This document shows, piece by piece, positions 19,714 to 28,923 of a stretch of DNA of 64,000 nt. Where the stretch lies: the NCBI RefSeq assembly GCF_028281305.1, contig NZ_JANQKD010000043.1, positions 22,484 through 86,483 of the forward strand, written 5' to 3'. Origin of the DNA: Pelagibius sp. Lineage in GTDB: Bacteria; Pseudomonadota; Alphaproteobacteria; Kiloniellales; Kiloniellaceae. A model generated the notes under the pieces. That model was not told where the DNA came from. It saw nothing but the letters and a program-made list of their open reading frames with translations, and did no database searches. The translations under genes were made by a program, and so were the position numbers. How positions within the stretch are numbered: the first letter of the stretch is position 1; each line of letters starts with the position of its first letter.

Positions 19714-20508
19714 TCAGCTTCGGGCGCGCCGCGCCTTCACGTGCTTGTAGGCCACCGGCAGCAGCGAGAGCAGCGACAGCCCCACCAGCCCGGCAATGAC
19801 CTCAGGCGTCAGCACCGAGCCGACGGAGAAACCGCCGCCCTGATCGAAGACCGACCCGAGACCAGCGCCGGCCAGGACGAAAACCACGGTGCCCGGAATG
19901 ATCCCGAACAGGGTGCCCAGCACGTAGGTGCGCAAAGGCACGCCCAGGAAGGCCGGCACCAGGTTGACGATGAAGAAGGGAAACAGCGGGATCAGACGCA
20001 GCACCAGAAGATAGCTGAGAGCGTTCTCCTGAAAACCCGCCTCCATGCGTTTCAGGAACGGCCCGGCGCGGTCGCGCAGAGCGGAGCCGAGCGCCGAGCG
20101 CGCGATCAGAAAGACCGCGGTTGCGCCCAGGGTCGCGGCGAGAACGACATAGACGGCACCTGTTGCGACACCGAAAAGGAAGCCCCCGGCAATGGTCAGC
20201 ACCACGCCGCCCGGCAGCGAGAGGGCCGTCGCCAGGGCGTAGAGCGAGACGAAAGCCAGGCCGGCAAGGACGGCGTTGTCCGCCACAAAGCCGTTCAGAA
20301 GGGCGCGGTGCTGGCGCAAGGCGTCGATGGAAAGATGCTCGTGCAGACCCAGCGAGAAGGCCGTTGCAACGGCCGCCGCCAGAACGGCCAGCGGCAGAAA
20401 GCGCTTCACGCGGGACGGTTTCTTGGCGGGATGAGTGTTGGTGTCCACTGTGGTGGCCTCCGTTGCGGTTCGCGGCACGGGGCCAGAGGTCGATACATGG
20501 TTGCTCAT
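19714..20508 (-). CDS. TVP38/TMEM64 (VTT-domain) membrane protein
   Basis: 264 residues, with about five or six membrane segments. The first helix is at residues about 36-55; the VTT/SNARE-associated domain contains the conserved FVSLYALATALSLPGGVVLTIAGGFLFG and the RLIPLFPFFIVNLVPAFLGV segment. Members are predicted lipid scramblase-like DedA relatives. It follows the flavin oxidoreductase on the same strand after 157 bases; this pairing (TVP38 with a mercuric-reductase-like enzyme) is seen in many bacteria, but its purpose is not settled. Confidence 0.92.
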   Translation of the reverse strand: MSNHVSTSGPVPRTATEATTVDTNTHPAKKPSRVKRFLPLAVLAAAVATAFSLGLHEHLSIDALRQHRALLNGFVADNAVLAGLAFVSLYALATALSLPGGVVLTIAGGFLFGVATGAVYVVLAATLGATAVFLIARSALGSALRDRAGPFLKRMEAGFQENALSYLLVLRLIPLFPFFIVNLVPAFLGVPLRTYVLGTLFGIIPGTVVFVLAGAGLGSVFDQGGGFSVGSVLTPEVIAGLVGLSLLSLLPVAYKHVKARRARS

Positions 20509-20638
20509 GACACACTCCAGGCTTGCCGCCCCACGCCGCTCGTGCGGGCGGTGGTTGATGAATTCAAACGATTGCTGCCTTGCGGCCGCCGGGCGGCCTT
20601 TCGTCTGCGCCTTAGGTCTGGGCCCTAACTCGGGCCCC

Positions 20639-20666
20639 CTGACTCTGGGTCCCTGACTCTGGGTCC
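20639..20666. repeat. 14-bp tandem duplication abutting the oxidoreductase stop codon
   Basis: CTGACTCTGGGTCC occurs twice in direct succession, ending at the first base of the reversed TAG stop of the oxidoreductase gene. A degenerate GGGCCC-rich copy precedes it. Confidence 0.82.
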
Positions 20667-22090
20667 TAGAAGCGCAGCAGGAACCGGACGATCTTCTTCG
20701 TACGCTCGCTGAACAAGCTCGCGGTGTAGTAGCTCCCCGCGACCCGCTTGTTGACCTCGCCCAGGGTCGGATAGGGCGCGATCATGTTGGCCATGGCGCC
20801 GATCTTCAGGCCCTGGCTGATGGCCAGCACCCAGGGCTGGAGCAGCTCGCCGGCGTGGAGCCCGGCGATCGAGGCGCCGAGGATCTTGCCCCGCGCACCC
20901 ACCACCACTTTGATCAGCCCCTCGGTCGCCTGCTCCGCCTGGGCGCGGTCGTTCTCGGCGAAGGACCATTTGAGCGCCCGCACCTTGTCCCCGTACTGTT
21001 CGCGCGCCTGGGCTTCGGTCAGGCCCACGTGGGCGACCTCCGGGTCGGTGAAGGTGACCCAGGGCACCGCCTTGTAGTCGACCTTGGCGGGCAGCTTGAA
21101 GAGGGCGTTGCGGATGACGATGCCTGCGTGATAGCCGGCCATATGGGTGAACTGATAGCCGCCGGCCACATCGCCGATGGCGAAGATCTTCTTGTTGGTC
21201 GTCCGCAGGCGCTCGTCGACCTCGATGCCCTTGGGGGAATAGGCGACACCGGCGACTTCCAGATTCAGGCCAGCCACATTGGCCTTGCGCCCGGCGGCGA
21301 CCAAAAGGTGGGAGCCCACGAGCTGCTTCGTTTCGCCGTTTTCCTCGATGGTCACGGCGACGCCGTTGCCCTGCTGCACCACCTCCTTAATGGCGATGCC
21401 TTCGTGAATCTCAATGCCGTCCTCGACCAGACGCTTGCGCGCGAAGGCAGTGACGTCGGGGTCGTCTTTGCCAAGCACCGTGAACATCTCCAGCAGCGAA
21501 ACCCTGGCCCCCAGGCGACGCTGCGCCTGGGCCAGCTCGGCCCCGATCGGGCCGCCGCCGATAACGATCAGGTGGTCGGGACGCTCGGCCAGATCGAAGA
21601 CGGTTTCGTTGGTCAGGAAGGGCACCTGATCCAGGCCCGGGATCGGCGGCACGGCGGCCGAGGAGCCGGTGGCAATGACGAAGCGCTTGGCCTTGATGCG
21701 GGTGTCGCCGGCCATCACCTCGCCCGGACCGGTGAAGCTGCCGGCCGACTGGATCACGGTGACGCCGAGCTCCTCGAACCGTTCCACCGAGTCGTGCGGC
21801 GCGATGGCGGCGATGACGCTGCGGACGTGATCGCGCACGGCGAGGAAGTCGACCTCCGGCTCGTGGCCGTTGACCCCGAACCTGCCGGCGTGGCGCACCG
21901 TGTCGGCCGCGTGGCCGGCGGCGATCAGGGACTTGGAGGGCACGCAGCCGTAGTTCAGGCAGTCGCCGCCCATCTTTCCCTTTTCGAGCAGAACCACATT
22001 GGCACCCATCTGGGAGGCGCCGGCGGCCACCGAAAGGCCGCCGGAGCCGGCCCCGATTACGCAGATATCCGCTTGGATGGTCTTGGCCAT
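20666..22090 (-). CDS. Mercuric-reductase-like pyridine nucleotide-disulfide oxidoreductase
   Basis: 474 residues. FAD-binding GAGSGGLSVAAGASQMG near the N-terminus, then the redox disulfide GGDCLNYGCVPSKSL (Cys44, Cys49), an NAD(P)-binding VIGGGPIGAELAQA, a second FAD site FAIGDVAGGYQFTHMA and the dimerisation domain. In lipoamide dehydrogenase and mercuric reductase the C-terminal active site has a His before Pro-Thr; here the segment is IAPYPTLGE, with Tyr in that place, so the classical His-Glu base pair is incomplete. There is no N-terminal metal-binding domain and no C-terminal Cys pair for Hg2+, so mercury reduction is unlikely. It forms a co-directional group with the cupredoxin-like and TVP38 genes. 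Confidence 0.9.
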   Translation of the reverse strand: MAKTIQADICVIGAGSGGLSVAAGASQMGANVVLLEKGKMGGDCLNYGCVPSKSLIAAGHAADTVRHAGRFGVNGHEPEVDFLAVRDHVRSVIAAIAPHDSVERFEELGVTVIQSAGSFTGPGEVMAGDTRIKAKRFVIATGSSAAVPPIPGLDQVPFLTNETVFDLAERPDHLIVIGGGPIGAELAQAQRRLGARVSLLEMFTVLGKDDPDVTAFARKRLVEDGIEIHEGIAIKEVVQQGNGVAVTIEENGETKQLVGSHLLVAAGRKANVAGLNLEVAGVAYSPKGIEVDERLRTTNKKIFAIGDVAGGYQFTHMAGYHAGIVIRNALFKLPAKVDYKAVPWVTFTDPEVAHVGLTEAQAREQYGDKVRALKWSFAENDRAQAEQATEGLIKVVVGARGKILGASIAGLHAGELLQPWVLAISQGLKIGAMANMIAPYPTLGEVNKRVAGSYYTASLFSERTKKIVRFLLRF

Positions 22091-22136
22091 CGTGCTGTTC
22101 CTTGTCCGAGCCTTGTGTCTTTCTGAGACGGGGCCG

Positions 22137-22619
22137 TTAGCCTTCGACGACGATCTTGTAGTTCGGCGTCGGGTTCAGCGGGCAGCTGTAGATGTACTCG
22201 CCCGCCTCGAGGGTGACTTCGTAGTCCTTGGTCGTGCCCTGGCTGAGGCCACCGCCGGAGACCGAAGTCTTGTTCAGTTTGTGCAGCGGATTGCGCCAGT
22301 CATAGTCATGCTCGCGCACCCAGAAGCCGAGATCGTAGGGCACGTTCTTGTTTGTGACCCGGAAGACGTACTTGCCGGGCTTCAGCGTCAGCACCTTGGC
22401 GCTGGCCAGACGGTCGGCGCCGCTTTCGGCGTTGATCGCCTCGCAGTCGGCCTTCTGGGTGGAGGTGTAGCCGTGGTCGCCGCCGTCTTCGACTTCGACG
22501 AACTGGCAGGCGGTCTGGGTCAGCTCGATCACCTGCGCCTCCTCGGCCGAGGCAGAAGAGATACCAAAGACCAGGGCCCCGGCAGCGAGGGAAGCCGTGC
22601 TCAGAAAGGCCTTCTTCAT
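22137..22619 (-). CDS. Periplasmic cupredoxin-like protein
   Basis: 160 residues. Sec signal peptide MKKAFLSTASLAAGALVFGISSASAEE. The mature part looks like a cupredoxin fold: LKPGKYVFRVTNKNVPYDLGFWVRE, then VTLEAGEYIYSCPLNPTPNYKIVVEG, where the late Cys sits in the place of the blue-copper Cys. The usual downstream His and Met ligands are not obvious, so copper binding is uncertain. Two further cysteines (TQTACQF, KADCEAI) may form a disulfide. The ATG at 22619 follows GGAGAAAGCG. It lies 46 bases upstream of the flavin oxidoreductase and probably starts that operon. Confidence 0.72.
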   Translation of the reverse strand: MKKAFLSTASLAAGALVFGISSASAEEAQVIELTQTACQFVEVEDGGDHGYTSTQKADCEAINAESGADRLASAKVLTLKPGKYVFRVTNKNVPYDLGFWVREHDYDWRNPLHKLNKTSVSGGGLSQGTTKDYEVTLEAGEYIYSCPLNPTPNYKIVVEG

Positions 22620-23167
22620 AACGCTTTCTCCTTGTCGCTGTAGCGGGGTCGCATGCCGTCTCGGTGGTCCCCCGACCTGGGTCCGGGTGCCCGCCACGCT
22701 CCCCCTGCAGGCGCCCCTTCTGCAGCTCAGATAGTAAGGCAGAATTCCGCCAAAAGGCCTCTCACAGGGATGTGACCCTTCGTTACGAGCGCCGAACCGC
22801 CGGATAAACCCTCTCTAAACCCCATTGGGAGCCAACAACGGAGCGCAATCAAGCGATGATCATACGCCGGGCCGCGTTACAGGACCGTTTGCATGCTTCC
22901 AGCCGGCTTTCACGGCAGCAAACCGCGCCGCAACCCGCGGGCGGATCCGGTGCGCAGGGAATCGCGTGCCACTGGGTTTCGCCGCCCATCCGGGCATGTT
23001 CCAAGCGCGGAAAAGGCGCAAATCTGCAGGGCTTTGGGGGGGCTGGCCGGGATCTGACGTCGGTCACAGGGGCGGTTTCGTCTAAACATGATCCGCTCTA
23101 GCCGTCCGGAAGGCGGGATGACACAATTCCTGCTCCGTTAACCGATCCGGAAGCCCCCGCAGCCCTC
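22620..23167. other. Intergenic region without a supported gene
   Basis: About 550 bases between divergent transcription units. Short open frames on both strands (22825-23101) show no ribosome site, no domain and reversed codon bias, so I see no gene. Promoters for the cupredoxin operon (minus) and the SLC13 gene (plus) must lie here, but I cannot place them with confidence. Confidence 0.6.
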
Positions 23168-24937
23168 ATGACCGAACAGCAGATCATGATCTTCGCCATC
23201 ATGCTGGGGCTCTTCGTTCTGTTGGTCTGGGGCCGCTGGCGCTACGACGTGGTGGCCTTCGGCTGCCTGATGGTGAGCGTGGTGGCGGGCCTGGTGCCGG
23301 CCGGCCAGGCCTTCAGCGGCTTCGGCCATCCCGCGACCATCACCGTGGCCGCCGTGCTCATCCTCAGCCGGGTCCTCTCCGGTTCCGGCGCCATCGACCT
23401 GCTGACCCGGCTGATCAGGCCGGCGGCACACTCGGCCAGCAGTCATGTCGGTGCCCTTGCGGGCCTCGGCGCCGTGCTCTCGACGGTGATGAACAATGTC
23501 GGCGCCCTCGGCATCCTGCTACCCATGGCGCTGCAGTCCGCCCGCAAGGCGGCGCGCTCACCGGCGAAGCTGCTGATGCCCCTGTCCTTCGGATCGATTC
23601 TCGGCGGACTGATCACACTGATCGGAACGCCCCCCAACATCATCGTCGCCACCTTTCGCGGCGAGCTGACCGGCGAGCCGTTCAAGATGTTCGACTATGC
23701 GCCGGTCGGGCTGGCCATCGCCCTTGCCGGGCTGGTCTTCATCACCCTGATCGGCTGGCGGCTGGTCCCGGACCGCGGCACGAGCCGCGCGGCAAACGGC
23801 GACCTCTTCGACATCGAGAACTACATCACCGAGGTGCGGGTGCCCGAGAACAACCCCCACATCGGCAAGACCCTGCATGAAGTCGACGAGCTGACCCAGG
23901 ATATCGACGCGGTCATCATGGACCAGATCCGCAACGACCGGGTCCACCCCGCCACGGGACGCAAGGAACTGCAGGCCGGCGACGTGCTGAAGATCGAAGC
24001 GGCTCCCGAAGAGATCGACAAGTTCGTCAGCAAGCTGGGGCTGGAGATCGGCGTCGAGACGGGCAAGACCAAACCGCCGGAAGACGCGACCCTGATGGAG
24101 GCGGTGGTGACGCCGGGCTCGCGCCTGGAGGGGCGACTGGTCGGTTCGCTGCGCCTCTTCGCACGGCGCGGCATCACCATCCTCGCCGTCTCCCGCCAGG
24201 GTCAGCCCTACCGCGGACGGCTGCGTTCCTTTCGCATCCGCCCGGGCGACGTACTGCTGCTGCACGGAGAGACGGAGCATCTGGCCGATCTCGTCCCGGC
24301 GCTCGGCTGCCTGCCGCTCGCCGAGCGGGAAATCCATTTCGGCAAACGCAAACAGGGGCCAGCCGTTATCGCCATCTTCGCCGCCGCCATCGCCGCCGCC
24401 AGCCTGGGTCTGGTGCCGATTCAGATTGCCTTCGGCATTGCCGTCGCGCTTCTGGTGGTCAGCGGCATGCTGGCGGTGCGCGAACTCTACGACGGCATCG
24501 ACTGGCCGGTGATCGTGCTGCTGGGCTCGCTGATCCCCGTCGGCGGCGCGCTGCAGTCGACCGGGGCAACCACGCTGATCGCCGACAGCCTTCTGATGAT
24601 CACCGCCGGCCTCTCGGCCAGCATCGTTCTGGTGATCCTGATGGTGGTCACAATGACCCTCTCGGACATTCTGAACAATGCGGCCACCGCGGTGGTGATG
24701 GCACCGATTGCAGCGACCATTGCTGAGCGCCTGGGCGTCAGCGCCGACCCCTTTCTGATGGCCATCGCCGTGGCCGCCTCCTGCGCCTTTCTTACGCCCA
24801 TCGGGCATCAGAACAACGCCCTGATCCTGGGGCCCGGCGGCTACCGCTTCGGCGACTACTGGCGCATGGGCCTGCCGCTGGAGGTGCTGGTGATCGTGGT
24901 GGCGGTGCCGGTGATCCTGATGGTCTGGCCGCTTTAG
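23168..24937 (+). CDS. SLC13-family anion/sodium symporter with two RCK-C (TrkA-C) domains
   Basis: 589 residues. Membrane helices in two halves (residues about 4-205 and 400-589) flank a cytosolic middle region with two TrkA-C domains (about 225-290 and 305-375; e.g. GDVLKIEAAPEEIDKF and RIRPGDVLLLHGETEHL). The halves carry the family re-entrant motifs: STVMNNVGALGILLPMAL with LIGTPPNIIVATFRGE, and LSDILNNAATAVVMAPIA with TPIGHQNNALILGPGGYRFGDYWRMG. Related proteins move dicarboxylates, sulfate or other anions; the substrate here is unknown. Its last four bases overlap the end of the convergent histidine kinase gene. Confidence 0.92.
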   Translation: MTEQQIMIFAIMLGLFVLLVWGRWRYDVVAFGCLMVSVVAGLVPAGQAFSGFGHPATITVAAVLILSRVLSGSGAIDLLTRLIRPAAHSASSHVGALAGLGAVLSTVMNNVGALGILLPMALQSARKAARSPAKLLMPLSFGSILGGLITLIGTPPNIIVATFRGELTGEPFKMFDYAPVGLAIALAGLVFITLIGWRLVPDRGTSRAANGDLFDIENYITEVRVPENNPHIGKTLHEVDELTQDIDAVIMDQIRNDRVHPATGRKELQAGDVLKIEAAPEEIDKFVSKLGLEIGVETGKTKPPEDATLMEAVVTPGSRLEGRLVGSLRLFARRGITILAVSRQGQPYRGRLRSFRIRPGDVLLLHGETEHLADLVPALGCLPLAEREIHFGKRKQGPAVIAIFAAAIAAASLGLVPIQIAFGIAVALLVVSGMLAVRELYDGIDWPVIVLLGSLIPVGGALQSTGATTLIADSLLMITAGLSASIVLVILMVVTMTLSDILNNAATAVVMAPIAATIAERLGVSADPFLMAIAVAASCAFLTPIGHQNNALILGPGGYRFGDYWRMGLPLEVLVIVVAVPVILMVWPL

Positions 24938-26973
24938 GCCGAGTGCTTCCGGGGCTTGCCGGCGCCGCCCGGCCAGGTCAGTACGCGGTTTGCCGGAAAG
25001 CGCACCGTGATCTCCGTCCCCTCGCCGACGGTGCTGGTCACCACCATCTGGCCGCCGTGCATCTCCGCCAGGGACTTGGTGATCGGCAGACCAAGGCCGG
25101 TGCCGTCGTGGCTGCGGGTGTGAACGCTCTCGACCTGACCGAAGGGCTGGAGGACGAGATCGATCTCCTCCTCGGCCATACCGATCCCGCTGTCGCGCAC
25201 CACCAGTGCGAAGGTACCGCCTTGTTCCAGGACCGCCTCGGCAGAGACCGAACCGCCGACCGGCGTGAACTTGATGGCATTGGACAGCAGGTTGAGCAGG
25301 ATTTGGCGGATCGACCGCTTGTCGGCGACGAGCTGAGGCAGGTCTTTCGGCAGGGTTGCCTGCAGTTTGAGCCCGCCATTCGCCGCCGTTTCCTTGACGA
25401 TGGTGAGGCAGGACTCCACGACCGCGGCGATGTCGATGGGCTCCTCGTGCAGTTCCATGCGCCCGGCCTCGATCTTCGAGAGGTCGAGGATGTCGCTGAT
25501 GATGGAGAGCAGATGGCTGGCCGAGCGCCGAATGTCTTCGGCGTACTCGCGGTAGTGCTCGTTGCCGATCGGGCCGAAAAGCCCCTGCTCCATGATTTCG
25601 GAGAAACCGATGATGGCGTTCAGAGGGGTGCGCAGCTCATGGCTCATGTTCGCCAGGAAGGTCGACTTCGCGCGGTTGGCCCGCTCGGCGTCGTCACGGG
25701 CGAGGCGGAGCTGTTTCTCCTTCTCCTTCATCTCCGTGATGTCGACATGAATGCCGCCGACGCCGATGGCTGCACCGGAGGAGTCGAGCACCGGAAAGCG
25801 CGTGATCATGACGAAGACCTTGCCGCCGTCGCCGCGGGTCACTTCCGTTTCCACCTCCATCGGCACGCCGGTCTTCAGAACCATCCAGTCCTGGGCACGG
25901 AAAACCTCCGCCTCGTCGTGACGGAAGTAGTCGAAGGGTGATTCGCCGAGCAACTGGGTGGCGCCCAATCCGTAGACGTCGCGGAACTGCTGATTGACCA
26001 GCATGTACTGACCGTCCTGGTTCTTCAGGCTGAGGCCCGCGGGCAGATGATCGATCACCGCGCGCAGGCGGTCGCGAATCTCCTGCTCCGCCCGCTCGAT
26101 GGTCTTGGTCTCCGTGATGTCGGTGGCCGTCATGAAAATGCCGCCGTTGGTTGTGCGTTCCTCGCGAACCCGCAACCACTTGCCGTCGGAGCGTTCGACC
26201 TCGAACTCCTCGCGCGGGTTTCTGTGCCGCTCCATCCGCTCGGCCACCCAGTCCTCCTCCCGGCCGAAAGCGGCGGGGATAAGGCCGTGCCGGATCTGAA
26301 TGCGGATGAGTTCCTCAAAGGTCATGCCGGGCCCGATGGTCTCGGTGGCGGCGGTGTGAAACGCAAGGTAGCTTTCGTTGAACAGCAGCAGCCGGTCTTC
26401 CGCATCGAAGAGTGCGACGGCTGCAGTGAACGATTCGACCGCCTGCAGCAGAAGGTCCTGCGCCTCGAAGGCCATGCGGCGCGCCTGATACTCCTCCGTC
26501 AGGTTGCGGCCGGTGCCCCGGTAGCCGAGGAAGTTGGCGTTGTCGTCAAACAGCGGAACGCCGCTGATCGACCAGTACTGGCGTGAGCCGTCGGCCATGG
26601 CATAGACGTAACGGAAGTCGCGAAACGGGCGGTGGGCCCGCAGGTCCGCAAGGTGCGCGTTCCACTTCTCTTCGTCGGTGTCGCCCGATCCAAGCTGCAG
26701 CCGGGACTTTCCGATCACTTCGTCGGGGTCGACGCCCGTGGTCTCCTTCAGCCGCTCGGAGACATAGCAGAGCCGGAGGTCCGCATCCATTTCCCAGAAC
26801 CAGTCCGAAGCCGCGGCGGCAAAGCCGCGCAGACGCTCCTCGCTGTCGCGCAGCGCGGAAAGAGCCCGGGCATGATCGTCCTCGAGGCGTTCCACCTCCT
26901 CGACGCGTTGCCTGAGCCGCGCCAGCTCCTCGGCCAACTCAGCCTTCGTGGGCAAGGACCCCAACCTTTCCAT
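24934..26973 (-). CDS. Cytosolic multi-PAS sensor histidine kinase
   Basis: About 679 residues from the ATG at 26971-26973; an in-frame start 102 bases upstream is possible. A short coiled coil (ELAEELARLRQRVEEVERLE) leads into three PAS domains (roughly residues 40-150, 165-290 and 295-415), ending in linkers such as VDITEMKEKEKQLRLARDDAE. Then come the HisKA dimerisation helix with the phospho-acceptor His (FLANMSHELRTPLNAIIGFSEI, near residue 445) and the ATPase domain with N box LLSNAIKFTP, G1 DSGIGM and G2 GTGLGLPI. There are no membrane segments and no receiver domain, so it should sense an internal cue and pass phosphate to an unlinked regulator. Confidence 0.93.
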   Translation of the reverse strand: MERLGSLPTKAELAEELARLRQRVEEVERLEDDHARALSALRDSEERLRGFAAAASDWFWEMDADLRLCYVSERLKETTGVDPDEVIGKSRLQLGSGDTDEEKWNAHLADLRAHRPFRDFRYVYAMADGSRQYWSISGVPLFDDNANFLGYRGTGRNLTEEYQARRMAFEAQDLLLQAVESFTAAVALFDAEDRLLLFNESYLAFHTAATETIGPGMTFEELIRIQIRHGLIPAAFGREEDWVAERMERHRNPREEFEVERSDGKWLRVREERTTNGGIFMTATDITETKTIERAEQEIRDRLRAVIDHLPAGLSLKNQDGQYMLVNQQFRDVYGLGATQLLGESPFDYFRHDEAEVFRAQDWMVLKTGVPMEVETEVTRGDGGKVFVMITRFPVLDSSGAAIGVGGIHVDITEMKEKEKQLRLARDDAERANRAKSTFLANMSHELRTPLNAIIGFSEIMEQGLFGPIGNEHYREYAEDIRRSASHLLSIISDILDLSKIEAGRMELHEEPIDIAAVVESCLTIVKETAANGGLKLQATLPKDLPQLVADKRSIRQILLNLLSNAIKFTPVGGSVSAEAVLEQGGTFALVVRDSGIGMAEEEIDLVLQPFGQVESVHTRSHDGTGLGLPITKSLAEMHGGQMVVTSTVGEGTEITVRFPANRVLTWPGGAGKPRKHSA

Positions 26974-27258
26974 GGGATTACGGACAGATTTCAGTTTCCT
27001 CTGATAACCATTAAGAGACGTTGAAGATGCCCGGAAAACCGGGCCGAAGCCTCGCCGAGAGCCCTCCTTCAACACCTAAACGCACCCGTCACGAAAGTGA
27101 CCTGCAAGCGACATCCTGCGGCAAAGTCCGGAGGCTATCGAATTCGTTAACCATAATCGCGCGCTGAGGCAGGGCCGGCCGGGGCAGCCACGGGACGCCG
27201 CGCCTCCGCGTTAACGAAACGAAAAGATCCCCAAAACCCGATCGCTAAGGAGAAGATC

Positions 27259-28851
27259 ATGACGCCGACGCGCTTTCCCCGCTCGACCTCCCTCTACTCG
27301 CGACGCAAGGTGTTGCGCGGCGGCGCCGCCGGTGCCGGGCTCTTCGGTACAGGGCTTCTCGGCGCCGGCCTGCTGGGCTTTCCTGCCATCGCCCAGTCAA
27401 ACCGCCCGGTCTTCACCCACGGCGTTCAGTCCGGCGACGTGACCACCGACAGCGGCATCATCTGGGCCCGGACCGACCGGCCTGCGCGGCTGCTGGTTGA
27501 GGTCGCCACCAGCGATTCCTTCAGCAACGCCCAGCGCCTGCGCGGGCCGGCGGCCATCGACGGCAACGACTTCACCACCAAGATGGATCTCACCGGCCTG
27601 CCCGCCGGCCAGGACATCTTCTACCGCCTGCAGTGGCAGGACCTGGCCGACGTCAACCTGCTGAGCGAACCGATGGTCGGCCGCTTCCGCACCGGCCCCG
27701 CCGGCAAGCGCGACATCACCTTCGTCTGGACCGGCGATACCTGCGGCCAGGGCTGGGGTATCAACCTGGATTGGGGCGGCATGCGCTGCTACGAGACCAT
27801 GCGCAACACCCGGCCGGACTTCTTCATCCACTCCGGCGATACCATCTACGCCGACAATCCTCTGGAAACGGAGAAGATGCAGCCCGACGGCACCGTCTGG
27901 AAGAACGTGATGATCGAGGAGAAGGCCAAGGTCGCCGAGACGCTGGCCGAGTTCCGCGGCAACTACAAGTACAACCTCATGGACGAGAACGTGAAGCGCT
28001 TCAATGCCGAGGTGCCGATGCTCGCCCAGTGGGACGACCACGAGGTGGTGAACAACTGGTATCCGGGCGAAATGCTGATCTCCGACGACCGCTACACCGT
28101 CAAAAGCGCCGACCTGCTGGCGGCCCGCGCCAACAAGGCCTTCCTCGAATACATGCCGATCCGCCAGCACCCCAGCGACCGGGAGCGCATCTATCGCAAG
28201 ATCCCCTACGGACCGCTGCTGGACGTCTTCTTCATCGACCTGCGCAGCTACCGCGGCCCCAACAGCTCCAACAACCAGCCGGTGCGCAGCCGCGACACCG
28301 ACTTCCTGGGCCCGCAGCAGCTCACCTGGCTGAAGCAGCAGCTCCTGGCGTCCAAGGCCACCTGGAAGGTGATTGCCAGCGACATGCCCATCGGCATCGT
28401 CGTCGCCGACGGCGAGAGCGCTTTCGAGAACGGCGCCAACGGCAGCGGGCCGGTGCTGGGCCGCGAGCACGACATCGCCGACCTCTTGAGCTTCATCAAG
28501 CACAACGACATCAAGCAGACGGTCTTCTTCACCGCCGACGTCCACTACACCGCGGCGCACTACTACGACCCCAGCAAGGCGCAGTTCCGCGACTTCAATC
28601 CCTTCTGGGAGTTCGTCTCCGGCCCCGTGCACGCCGGCTCCTTCGGGCCGGGCCGGATGGACGACACCTTCGGCCCGCAGGTGGTGTATTCCAAGGACCC
28701 GGCCGGCGAGCGCAATCTGCCGCCGAGCTCCGAGCTTCAGTTCTTCGGCCATGTGCGCATCGACGGCGAGACCGAGGCCATGACCGTGACCCTGAAGGAC
28801 CTGAACGACAAGGACCTCTACACGGTCACCCTGGAGCCGGCCAGCGCCTAA
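27259..28851 (+). CDS. phoD: PhoD-like alkaline phosphatase, Tat-exported
   Basis: 530 residues. Twin-arginine signal SRRKVLRGGAAGAG with a hydrophobic stretch ending FPAIAQS. The N-terminal PhoD domain begins FTHGVQSGDVTTDSGIIWARTDRPA; the metallophosphatase core contains FVWTGDTCGQGWG, FFIHSGDTIYAD, QWDDHEVVNNW and FFTADVHYTAAHYY, giving the Asp, His and Asn metal ligands of the Ca/Fe PhoD type. It should release phosphate from phosphodiesters and monoesters in the periplasm. A strong AAGGAGAAGATC site precedes the ATG. I looked for a Pho box in the 285 bases upstream and saw none I would defend. Confidence 0.92.
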   Translation: MTPTRFPRSTSLYSRRKVLRGGAAGAGLFGTGLLGAGLLGFPAIAQSNRPVFTHGVQSGDVTTDSGIIWARTDRPARLLVEVATSDSFSNAQRLRGPAAIDGNDFTTKMDLTGLPAGQDIFYRLQWQDLADVNLLSEPMVGRFRTGPAGKRDITFVWTGDTCGQGWGINLDWGGMRCYETMRNTRPDFFIHSGDTIYADNPLETEKMQPDGTVWKNVMIEEKAKVAETLAEFRGNYKYNLMDENVKRFNAEVPMLAQWDDHEVVNNWYPGEMLISDDRYTVKSADLLAARANKAFLEYMPIRQHPSDRERIYRKIPYGPLLDVFFIDLRSYRGPNSSNNQPVRSRDTDFLGPQQLTWLKQQLLASKATWKVIASDMPIGIVVADGESAFENGANGSGPVLGREHDIADLLSFIKHNDIKQTVFFTADVHYTAAHYYDPSKAQFRDFNPFWEFVSGPVHAGSFGPGRMDDTFGPQVVYSKDPAGERNLPPSSELQFFGHVRIDGETEAMTVTLKDLNDKDLYTVTLEPASA

Positions 28852-28874
28852 CCTTTCGTTCGCAGACCTGAGGC

Positions 28875-28906
28875 AGGGGCGTCCCGCAGAGCCGCAGGAC
28901 GCCCCT
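28875..28906. terminator. Hairpin between convergent phoD and oxyR
   Basis: AGGGGCGTCC pairs with GGACGCCCCT around a 12-base loop. It lies 24 bases after the phoD stop and 18 bases beyond the oxyR stop, so it could end transcription from both sides. The T-run is weak (CTTGT on the plus strand). Confidence 0.6.
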
Positions 28907-28923
28907 CTTGTCGCCAAACCGGT

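Noticed and set aside
20666..22090. True mercuric reductase
   Set aside because: There is no N-terminal metal-binding domain, no C-terminal Cys pair, and no mer genes nearby.
22825..23101. Short open frames in the cupredoxin/SLC13 gap
   Set aside because: No ribosome site, no hydrophobic or conserved pattern, and overlapping frames on both strands.
27120..27258. Pho box upstream of the PhoD-like gene
   Set aside because: No pair of correctly spaced CTGTCAT-like direct repeats is visible; GTTAACGAAACG-type sequences were too weak to claim.
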